From contig CAMWUZ010000132.1 in assembly GCA_947177595.1 (NCBI GenBank), positions 1-5,395 on the forward strand: a stretch of DNA of 5,395 nt, in the 5' to 3' direction. Made by a program: the position numbers and the translations under genes. Positions 1 through 5,395 of this stretch are shown in pieces (position 1 is the stretch's first letter; every line of letters begins with the position of its first letter). The notes under the pieces are model-generated. The model was not told the origin of the DNA, made no database searches, and saw only the letters and a program-made list of their open reading frames with translations. This stretch comes from an uncultured Porphyromonadaceae bacterium. Its GTDB lineage: Bacteria > Bacteroidota > Bacteroidia > Bacteroidales > Muribaculaceae.

Positions 1-52
1 CATACGAGATTCCTCTACGTCTCGTGGGCTCGGAGATGTGTCTAAGAGCCAG
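1..52 (+). other. Illumina Nextera P7 adapter (not genomic)
   Basis: Bases 1-10 (CATACGAGAT) are the end of the Illumina P7 primer. Bases 11-18 (TCCTCTAC) sit exactly where the i7 index belongs and match the primer-strand form of the Nextera index I recall as N712. Bases 19-33 are the Nextera read-2 sequence and 34-52 the 19-bp Tn5 mosaic end. The mosaic end differs from the standard AGATGTGTATAAGAGACAG at two positions, 42 and 49, both A to C, as expected of a low-quality read end. The order P7, index, read-2, mosaic end is the library-construct order, so this is untrimmed adapter assembled onto the contig end. It should be masked; nothing in 1-52 should be read as biology. Confidence 0.97.
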
Positions 53-537
53 CCGTTGATACTGTCCTCAAAAACCACACACTTATCAATCGGCACGCCC
101 AATTCCTTCGCCGCAAGCAGATAGCCCTCGGGATCCGGCTTCGATTTAGTCACTTTCGAGGCATCTATAATCACGTCAAAAATATCCCTGAGCTGCGGCA
201 ATTGCCTGAACAGGTACTGCATCTTGCGGGCATCGCTGCTTGTCACCAAAGCGCGTGGAATACCTCTGTCTCTCAATCCAGTAAGAAACTCCATCGCACC
301 GGGGAGCAACGTAAATTTCATATTATCTTGGAAATAATGAAGTCGGCGAGTCACATCCTCTCTTATCTCGTCTGTTTTATACAGCATCAGAATCTCAGGC
401 AGAGTGGAACCCTTGATTGCGACGGCAAAATTCGGAATACCGGTAGGATAAATCTCCTCGATTCCGTTCCAGAACTGAGTATAAAGATTCTCAGTGTCGA
501 TTATCACACCGTCCAGGTCAAACAAGCCCGCATCCAT
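53..537 (-). CDS. HAD-superfamily hydrolase, beta-phosphoglucomutase-like (C-terminus missing)
   Basis: About 161 residues remain of a protein usually 210-225 long. It is probably a cytosolic phosphatase or phosphosugar mutase that forms an aspartyl-phosphate intermediate; the substrate cannot be read from sequence. HAD motif I is FDLDGVIIDTE at residues 6-16, with nucleophile D7 and acid/base D9. The DxDGxxxDTE form is typical of the beta-PGM/phosphatase subfamily with an alpha-helical cap after motif I. Motif II is LVTSSD (97-102), motif III the lysine in TKSKPDP (130-136, probably K133), and motif IV VFEDS (155-159) with E157 and D158. The reading frame is intact until the adapter begins at base 52, so the missing C-terminus is an assembly edge and not a biological truncation. 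I chose the ATG at 537-535 because it places motif I at the usual distance from the N-terminus. An in-frame GTG at 564-562 is possible but would add residues unlike the family. The gene starts about 41 bp after the 3' end of rnpB, with no convincing promoter in the gap. Confidence 0.9.
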
Positions 538-571
538 ATCACTATCAACTATATTACTAATCACTTTCAAT

Positions 572-600
572 AAAAAAAGACAGCCGGGCTATAAGCCGGG
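572..600 (-). terminator. Putative intrinsic terminator at the rnpB 3' end
   Basis: On the minus strand the RNA ends in the conserved CCCGGCTTATAGCCCGG segment, then the P1 strand, then seven consecutive U (572-578). The GGCT-TAT-AGCC core can fold locally into a short hairpin, extended by CCGG/CCGG pairing around a bulged C. The U-tract directly after the mature 3' end suggests intrinsic termination. The local hairpin competes with the P1 pairing, so whether it terminates efficiently or lets transcription into the downstream HAD gene is inference. Confidence 0.5.
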
Positions 601-957
601 TTATGTCACCGGAAGCAGTTCCCGAAGGCTTACCCCGATGTTTCGTCATTTATCTGCGCCGCCTGTTGCCAGACGGCTCTAGCAGCCTACCCCCCGACAA
701 TGGACGAGCAATCCTTAAATGCCGGTATACATGGCCTTGCAACCCAAAGATGTGCGGCATTTCATGTCACCATGAAACCCGGTGGGCTCTTACCCCGCCT
801 TTTCACCCTTACCACATTTGTGGCGGTTATTTTCTGTCACATTACTCTGCGGTCACCCGCAGCTTTCCGTTAGAAAGTGTGGCGCTCTGTGTTGCCCGGA
901 CTTTCCTCACGCCGCTTATACATCGGCGTGCGACGAAACGCCCGGCTGTCTTGCAAT
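579..957 (-). ncRNA. rnpB: RNase P RNA, bacterial type A
   Basis: This is the catalytic RNA of RNase P, which removes 5' leaders from pre-tRNAs together with the RnpA protein. The P1 helix is formed by 940-952 and 577-589, perfectly complementary over 13 bp and closing the molecule. Conserved core segments appear in the right order on the minus strand: GAGGAAAGTCCGGGC (908-894), ACAGAAAATAACCGCC (837-822), GGTAAGGGTGAAA (about 815-803), GGGGTAAGAGCCCACC (about 796-781), AGATAAATGACG (655-644) and ATAACCCGGCTTATAGCC (604-587). Two hairpins carry GNRA tetraloops: TTTCATG-GTGA-CATGAAA (777-760), probably P13/P14, and a perfect 8-bp stem with a GCAA loop (677-658), probably P18. The length of about 375 nt is normal for a type A RNA. 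The exact 5' end is uncertain by a few bases and is inferred from the promoter. Open reading frames in this stretch, on either strand, are chance. Confidence 0.97.
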
Positions 958-964
958 TCTTCCG

Positions 965-996
965 CAAAGGTAAGTAAAAAATCCCACAGACTCACA
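965..996 (-). promoter_or_regulatory. Bacteroidota-type promoter for rnpB
   Basis: Read on the minus strand, TACCTTTG (972-965) is an exact match to the Bacteroidota -7 consensus TAnnTTTG. It lies about 7 bp before the inferred transcript start near 957. Twenty bases further upstream, TGTG (996-993) is a 3-of-4 match to the -33 element TTTG. The -33 element overlaps the TGA stop of the upstream NADH dehydrogenase gene (994-992). The promoter explains how an abundant RNA can be expressed only about 35 bp downstream of a coding gene. It is assigned by consensus only. Confidence 0.65.
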
Positions 997-2302
997 CCGG
1001 GGTGCCATCCTTCCGGCACGATTTCAGCGGATAGCGGCTCGGTGACATTATCAGGCGAAGCGAAGTCGGATAAGAGCAATATGCCCATATCCAAGTAATC
1101 AGCACGGTCAGCTTATTCCTCATACCGAGAATCGAAATCAGGTGGATAAACATCCACGTAAGCCATGCCACAAAGCCGCTCAGATGCATATGAGGCAGAT
1201 CCGCAACCGCTAAATTTCTGCCTACAGTAGCCATTGACCCCTTATCTTTATACTTAAACTCTTTATTCACTCCCTTGTTAAGCTCTTTGGCAAGATGCCT
1301 TGCCTGCTGAATGGCTACCTGAGCGAGCTGCGGCAACCCTTTTGGATTCTCATCCGAAGGCATGAATGCAATATCTCCGAGAGCATACACATCTTTCACA
1401 CCTGTAACGGCGCAAGTCGCATCCACCGGAAAGCGTCCTCCCCTGTCAAGATCGGGAGCACTGCCCTTCAGCTCAAACTTCTGCGAAGTCACTCCCGCAG
1501 TCCATATCACCATACCCCCGTTAAACTGACTGCCGTCACCGAGAGTCACCACTCCGTCCTCATATGACTTCATCAGCTGATTCAGCTTCACATCCACCAT
1601 AAGTTTGTTAAGATACTTCTCCGCTTTAGCCGAAGACTCCTCGCTCATAGTGCCGAGTAATCTGTTATTACCCTCTATGATAACTATTTTAAGTTCGTCA
1701 GGGGAAATTGTCGGATATTCGCGCGGCAGAATATACCGTTTCATCTCACCGAGAGCACCCGCTATCTCAACCCCTGTCGGACCACCGCCTATCACTGTGA
1801 ATGTGAGCAGCTTCTTTCTCAGCTCGGCATCTTCGGTAATTGTTGCACACTCCATCCGCTCGAGAATCTCATCGCGGCAGCGTATAGCCTCCGGCACAGA
1901 CTTTATGGTATAGACACTCTTCACCAGATCGGGATTTCCGAAAAAATTGTTTGTTGTTCCGGCTGCAACCACCAGCTTGTCATAACGTATCGACTCATAT
2001 TGGGTCTTTATCTCCTTACGGTCAAAATCAATTGTCTCGACCATTCCCATCTGATACTTGACGCCTTTCACTTTGCCCTTGCGCATCTCCCTTCTAAACG
2101 GAAAAGAAATGCTCGATGGATCCAGACCGCTGCTCGCTATCTGATAGAATAGCGGAGGAAAAGAATGATAATTATTGGCATCCACCAATACAACCTCAAA
2201 CTTCTTCTTATCCAACTTTTTAATCAGATTTAACCCGGCAAAACCGCCGCCTATAACAACTATGCGCTCTCGTGAAGAACCGCCGGATATATTTTTACTC
2301 AT
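992..2302 (-). CDS. ndh: Type II NADH dehydrogenase (NADH:quinone oxidoreductase, NDH-2)
   Basis: This is a single-subunit, FAD-containing, non-proton-pumping enzyme that passes electrons from NADH to the quinone pool at the inner face of the cytoplasmic membrane. The 436 residues hold two Rossmann dinucleotide-binding folds. The FAD site has GGGFAG at 18-23 with D41 at the end of the second strand. The NADH site has GGGPTG at 172-177, and E210 at its strand end favours NADH over NADPH. NYHSFPPLFYQIA (44-56) is the family's flavin-contact segment, YALGDIA (306-312) the second FAD motif, and AQVAIQQ (327-333) the AQxAxQ quinone-site signature. Hydrophobic and aromatic residues at about 377-411, ending in a positively charged tail, form the expected C-terminal membrane-anchoring region. 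Length is normal and the frame uninterrupted. The ATG at 2302 is the first good start and puts the FAD motif near the N-terminus; no Shine-Dalgarno is present, as usual in this phylum. Menaquinone is the probable acceptor, inferred from the lineage. Confidence 0.95.
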   Translation of the reverse strand: MSKNISGGSSRERIVVIGGGFAGLNLIKKLDKKKFEVVLVDANNYHSFPPLFYQIASSGLDPSSISFPFRREMRKGKVKGVKYQMGMVETIDFDRKEIKTQYESIRYDKLVVAAGTTNNFFGNPDLVKSVYTIKSVPEAIRCRDEILERMECATITEDAELRKKLLTFTVIGGGPTGVEIAGALGEMKRYILPREYPTISPDELKIVIIEGNNRLLGTMSEESSAKAEKYLNKLMVDVKLNQLMKSYEDGVVTLGDGSQFNGGMVIWTAGVTSQKFELKGSAPDLDRGGRFPVDATCAVTGVKDVYALGDIAFMPSDENPKGLPQLAQVAIQQARHLAKELNKGVNKEFKYKDKGSMATVGRNLAVADLPHMHLSGFVAWLTWMFIHLISILGMRNKLTVLITWIWAYCSYPTSLRLIMSPSRYPLKSCRKDGTPV

Positions 2303-2369
2303 AATGCGATGTTTTATTCAATTATCTAACAAAACAACGCTCAGCTCCCCTCTTCTGTTTACTATCCTT

Positions 2370-2377
2370 CAAATATT
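2370..2377 (-). promoter_or_regulatory. Weak candidate -7 element for ndh
   Basis: On the minus strand AATATTTG matches the TAnnTTTG consensus except at the first base and lies about 68 bp upstream of the ndh start. No TTTG-like -33 element is found at 19-21 bp. It is the nearest approach to a promoter for ndh in the divergent intergenic region, and it may be coincidental in such AT-rich sequence. Confidence 0.25.
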
Positions 2378-2435
2378 AAATCACGCATACAACTATTAAA
2401 AAAAACTAATTCACATAATTCCGATTGATTAGCGT

Positions 2436-2443
2436 TATCTTTG
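2436..2443 (+). promoter_or_regulatory. Bacteroidota-type -7 promoter element for the MG2/plug-like gene
   Basis: TATCTTTG is an exact match to TAnnTTTG. It lies 24 bp before the ATG at 2468, giving a predicted transcript start near 2449-2451 and a short leader of about 17-20 nt. No good TTTG -33 element is present at 19-21 bp upstream. The element overlaps a TTG (2441) that could be mistaken for the gene's start codon; because that TTG is within the promoter, translation must begin downstream. Confidence 0.65.
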
Positions 2444-2467
2444 TACGCCGGTATCCCTGAAACGCTC

Positions 2468-5014
2468 ATGAAATATAAACTCACCATATTCTTAATTCTG
2501 CTGTTAGCAGTCTCAAATCACGCTGACGCAGCAATCAATGACACAATCATAAGAAATATAAGGTATTACCTCACTCAGGCACAAACATTCTCAAAAAAAT
2601 TCCCACAGGAAAAGGTCTTCGTACATCTGGATAACACCTCATATTTTGCAGGTGAGAAAATCTGGTTTCAGTGCTATATTATAAACAGCGTGGACAACAC
2701 TCCAACATCATTAAGCAATACTATCTACGTTGAATTGCTCAACCCTCGGGGGAAAGTGATTGGAAAACAGATTCTTAAAATTAATAACGGACGTTGTTCC
2801 GGAGCATTCACACTCAATCAGTTGCCTTTTTATTCCGGATTTTACGAAATACGGGCATATACCAAATATATGCTGAATTTTGGCGAGACAGCTATTTTTT
2901 CAAGGGTAATTCCCGTATTTGAAAAACCGAAAAAAGCCGGTGACTATTCCGACCAAAAAATGACACGCAACATATCTAAATACACCGGTTCACGCCCGAA
3001 TCCGGCTAAAAGACCGAAACTATCCATGAGATTCTACCCCGAAGGTGGCAAGCTCATTGCCGGAGTGCCGGCAAGAGTGGCATTTGAGATAACAGATCGC
3101 CATGGGCAACCGATTGAAGGCAATGGCATTGTAATAGACGAGGCTACCGGTCACACGATAGACTCCATTTCAACCATCCATGAAGGTAGAGGCTACTTCA
3201 CTATAACTCCTGAATCCAATAGAATCTACACTGCCGTTATCCATACGCCCGCAGATAACAATGAGCGGAAATTCCGGCTGCCCGAAACAAGTAGCATCGG
3301 CATAGGGTTGCGTGTTGACAATATCACTGATCCCGATAGCATCTATATCACCGTCACACCGGCAGCCGATTCCACCATATCAGATATGGTTGGTCTTGCA
3401 GTGACTTCAAGAGGCATATTATTGTCCTATTCATTTGTCAATCTGTCATCACCCAGAACTATACGACTCAGTACCAAGGACATTCCTACCGGCGTAAGCG
3501 TAATCACCCTGTTTGGAGCCGACGGCAGAACATTGGCTGACAGAATGATTTTCATAAATAACGGCGGGATCGGACAACTAAATACCCGATTTGACAACCC
3601 GTTTCCCACCCCACATGAAAAAGTCACTTTGGAAATTGAAGCAACTGACCCCGAAGGCAATCCCGAGCAATTTATGCCGATGTCTGTTTCTGTTTCAGAT
3701 GCCGACAATGCTGTTGACTATCAGAGCGGGTTGCTTGCAGACCTTCTTCTCCAGTCTGAAATCAAAGGATATGTGCGCAATCCGATACAATACTTTACTG
3801 ACACAACTGCTGCAAACAGACTAAATCTTGACCTGCTAATGATGATTTCAGGATGGAGAAACTATTCATGGGAAGAAATTGCCGGCATCAACCCGCCGAC
3901 TCTCAAATACTACCCGGAACAGGCTATAGAACTCGATGGAAAAGTTGTGTCTTTCGTACGCGGCATTCCGAAAGCAAACACCAATATTTCCGTCCTGATC
4001 TCTCAGCACGAGGAGTCTGATTCTGTCAAACAGACGTTTACAGACCTGATTTCAACTGATTCATGCGGCAACTTCACTATCAGCTATGACCTGATCGGAA
4101 AATGGGATATGGTCACCTCTGTAAGCGAAAAAGGCAAATCAAAAGACCACCGCCTTATTCTCAACCGGCTCTTCTCTCCTGATTCCCGGAGATATGAACC
4201 GCAGGAAATGGTTGTCAGACATATCTCACCCGTTGGCAAAAAAGACTTCGTTCAAGCGATCGGAGACTCTATCAAAGAAGACATTGAAGCTGTGGAAATT
4301 ATTGAACAGCTGGACAACGAGCAATCCGTCAAGACCACGCGTCTTGGGGAAGTGGTTGTTTCGGCAAAGCGAAATGAAAAATACCTATCACGCTCCAAAT
4401 CTATCGAGTACTACGATATGCAGGAGGAACTCGGCAATCTCGCGGATGAAGGTATTGTAGTCAGCCACGATTTATTTGATGTTCTTAAAGCAATCAATCC
4501 TAATTTCACAAGAATATTCACCCCTCAGGGGGAGAAACTCAAATATAAGACAAAAGGAACATTTTTCGTCATCAATTATAAAACGACCTACGATTCCGAC
4601 TCTTTGAACTATACCTACCTTTATCCGGAATCAGTCAAATCCATCTATATCACCGAAGACCCCGCAACCATGCTCAGATATGCCGATCCCATCACCAATG
4701 ACATGTTTAACATTGATGCCAGATATGGGTGCGCGGTATTGATTGAGACATTTGACGAACCAAAAGGACCTGCAGGAAGAGGAACACGCCTGCAAACCAT
4801 AGAAGGCTACACCGTTCCGCCAGAATACCGGAATATTGACAGCCTTGATCTTTTGGACGACCCGGACATCCGCCGCACCTTATACTGGAATCCCGACCTC
4901 ACAACCGATGCTGATGGAAAAGCCCGGTTGGAATTCATCAACAACTCCACCGGCACCGACCTACGGCTCTCAATCCAAGCCGTCTCCCCCACCGGCACCC
5001 TCTACTCCCGCTAA
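2468..5014 (+). CDS. Exported MG2/macroglobulin-like protein with TonB-plug-like domain
   Basis: The 848-residue product starts with a signal peptide: MKYK, a hydrophobic core to about residue 16, then an ADA cleavage site before A22. No lipobox cysteine is present, so the mature protein is probably soluble periplasmic or surface-associated. EKVFVHLDNTSYFAGEKIWF (48-67) is an MG2-type macroglobulin motif. RFYPEGGKLIAG (near 189-200) and IPTGVSVITLFGADGRTLADR (from 339) fit the further beta-sandwich domains of this Bacteroidota family. LNLDLLMMISGWRNYSWEE (452-470) is a characteristic central segment. A carboxypeptidase-regulatory-like beta domain probably follows from about 485. LGEVVVSAKR (626-635) and the stretch to about 750 resemble a TonB-dependent-receptor plug, ending in YGCAVLIETF. 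The last 47 residues (RRTLYWNPD..., DGKARLEF) resemble the macroglobulin-type C-terminal segment of the family. There is no outer-membrane beta-barrel. Function is unknown; binding of an outer-membrane or peptide ligand is inference. I prefer the ATG at 2468 to an in-frame TTG at 2441, which lies in the promoter and would bury the signal peptide. Confidence 0.85.
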   Translation: MKYKLTIFLILLLAVSNHADAAINDTIIRNIRYYLTQAQTFSKKFPQEKVFVHLDNTSYFAGEKIWFQCYIINSVDNTPTSLSNTIYVELLNPRGKVIGKQILKINNGRCSGAFTLNQLPFYSGFYEIRAYTKYMLNFGETAIFSRVIPVFEKPKKAGDYSDQKMTRNISKYTGSRPNPAKRPKLSMRFYPEGGKLIAGVPARVAFEITDRHGQPIEGNGIVIDEATGHTIDSISTIHEGRGYFTITPESNRIYTAVIHTPADNNERKFRLPETSSIGIGLRVDNITDPDSIYITVTPAADSTISDMVGLAVTSRGILLSYSFVNLSSPRTIRLSTKDIPTGVSVITLFGADGRTLADRMIFINNGGIGQLNTRFDNPFPTPHEKVTLEIEATDPEGNPEQFMPMSVSVSDADNAVDYQSGLLADLLLQSEIKGYVRNPIQYFTDTTAANRLNLDLLMMISGWRNYSWEEIAGINPPTLKYYPEQAIELDGKVVSFVRGIPKANTNISVLISQHEESDSVKQTFTDLISTDSCGNFTISYDLIGKWDMVTSVSEKGKSKDHRLILNRLFSPDSRRYEPQEMVVRHISPVGKKDFVQAIGDSIKEDIEAVEIIEQLDNEQSVKTTRLGEVVVSAKRNEKYLSRSKSIEYYDMQEELGNLADEGIVVSHDLFDVLKAINPNFTRIFTPQGEKLKYKTKGTFFVINYKTTYDSDSLNYTYLYPESVKSIYITEDPATMLRYADPITNDMFNIDARYGCAVLIETFDEPKGPAGRGTRLQTIEGYTVPPEYRNIDSLDLLDDPDIRRTLYWNPDLTTDADGKARLEFINNSTGTDLRLSIQAVSPTGTLYSR

Positions 5015-5021
5015 CCGGTTA
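5012..5021. repeat. 10-bp palindrome carrying both convergent stop codons
   Basis: TAACCGGTTA is a perfect inverted repeat. Its left TAA (5012-5014) ends the plus-strand gene and its right half read on the minus strand is the TAA (5021-5019) that ends uvrA. Only four bases separate the two stops. There is no loop and no flanking T-tract, so it is not a conventional terminator; the symmetry may be chance. Confidence 0.8.
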
Positions 5022-5395
5022 TCTGGCATTCCGGAGTTTGGGGAGGAGGTAGGCGCCTGTGAGGGATGCCGGGTTTGCGGCAATCTCTTCGGGTGTGCCT
5101 GCCGCAACAATGTTTCCGCCAGCTTCTCCGCCTTCGGGACCGAGGTCTATCACATAGTCGGCTGACTTTATCACATCGAGATTGTGCTCGATAACAATAA
5201 CGGTGTGTCCGCGCGCCACAAGAGCGTCAAGCGACCTCATCAGCCTTGATATGTCAGCCGAATGCAGTCCGGTAGTGGGTTCGTCAAGTATAAAGAGGGT
5301 GGGCTGCATTTTCTCGGATGCGAAATATCCTGCAAGTTTAAGACGCTGGCTCTCTCCGCCGGAAAGTGTTGATGTGCTCTGCCCTAATTTTATAT
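5019..5395 (-). CDS. uvrA: UvrA excinuclease ABC subunit A, C-terminal fragment (runs off the window)
   Basis: These 124 residues are the end of a protein normally about 940 long; the rest lies beyond base 5395. UvrA is the DNA-damage-sensing ABC ATPase of nucleotide excision repair and loads UvrB at lesions. The fragment reads IKLGQSTSTLSGGESQRLKLA, with the ABC signature LSGGE (fragment residues 10-14) of the second nucleotide-binding domain. It continues with Walker B LFILDEPTTGLH, then the H-loop region VIVIEHNLDVIKSADYVIDLGPEGG, the strongly conserved UvrA C-terminal block, and AGTPEEIA. The frame is open up to the window edge, so the methionine at 5309 is internal and not a start. The gene converges on the MG2/plug-like gene with a 4-bp gap. 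Confidence 0.97.
   Translation of the reverse strand, partial: IKLGQSTSTLSGGESQRLKLAGYFASEKMQPTLFILDEPTTGLHSADISRLMRSLDALVARGHTVIVIEHNLDVIKSADYVIDLGPEGGEAGGNIVAAGTPEEIAANPASLTGAYLLPKLRNAR

Noticed and set aside
53..60. The HAD hydrolase as a truncated pseudogene
   Set aside because: The frame is intact up to exactly where adapter sequence starts, so the loss is an assembly edge.
202..573. A 123-codon plus-strand frame opposite the HAD gene
   Set aside because: It is antisense to a frame carrying all four HAD motifs and shows no domain or start signal of its own.
577..952. A perfect 13-bp inverted repeat about 350 bp apart with ORFs between, resembling the ends of a small insertion sequence or MITE
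   Set aside because: The repeat is the P1 helix of RNase P RNA. The conserved rnpB core lies between the arms in the right order, and no target-site duplication or transposase is present.
992..1090. Possible frameshift at the ndh C-terminus, because the tail after the membrane-associated segment looks unusual
   Set aside because: SLRLIMSPSRYPL fits the basic tail expected of Bacteroidota NDH-2 and the total length of 436 is normal, so no frameshift is needed.
494..1098. Several open frames on both strands through 494-1098
   Set aside because: They overlap the RNase P RNA, its promoter and the ndh 3' end, have atypical compositions and show no recognisable motif.
4326..4760. A TonB-dependent receptor (SusC-like) assignment for the large gene, based on its plug-like segment
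   Set aside because: No beta-barrel follows: only about 100 residues remain after the plug-like region, and they look like the macroglobulin-type C-terminal segment.

Overview
The window looks like a contig fragment from a Bacteroidales bacterium. A Muribaculaceae/Bacteroidaceae-type gut lineage is plausible, but I cannot fix the genus. Three things point there: two well-placed promoter elements match the Bacteroidota -7 consensus TAnnTTTG; the starts lack Shine-Dalgarno sequences; and the large secreted protein is an MG2/plug-like type typical of Bacteroidota. The left edge is not genomic. Bases 1-52 are the end of an Illumina Nextera P7 adapter (P7 tail, 8-base i7 index, transposase mosaic end), so true sequence begins at about 53.

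Layout, left to right. 53-537 (-): a HAD-superfamily hydrolase of the beta-phosphoglucomutase-like type, cut at its C-terminus by the adapter. About 579-957 (-): rnpB, the RNase P RNA, with a perfect 13-bp P1 helix, the universally conserved core segments and a U-tract at its 3' end. 992-2302 (-): a complete type II NADH dehydrogenase; the rnpB promoter overlaps its stop codon. 2303-2467: a divergent intergenic region with a clear promoter for the rightward gene. 2468-5014 (+): an 848-residue exported protein with N-terminal macroglobulin-like domains, a GWR(x)Y(x)W-type central motif and a TonB-receptor-plug-like domain, but no beta-barrel. 5019-5395 (-): the C-terminal end of uvrA, running off the window.

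The genes do not form an obvious pathway. The three minus-strand loci on the left (ndh, rnpB, HAD hydrolase) are tightly packed (gaps of roughly 35-41 bp) and could share transcripts, though rnpB has its own promoter. The 848-residue gene stands alone, divergent from ndh and convergent with uvrA. The two convergent stop codons form a 10-bp palindrome. I see no mobile element, CRISPR array, tRNA or defence system. The least characterised item is the secreted MG2/plug-like protein; nothing here amounts to a clearly new system.
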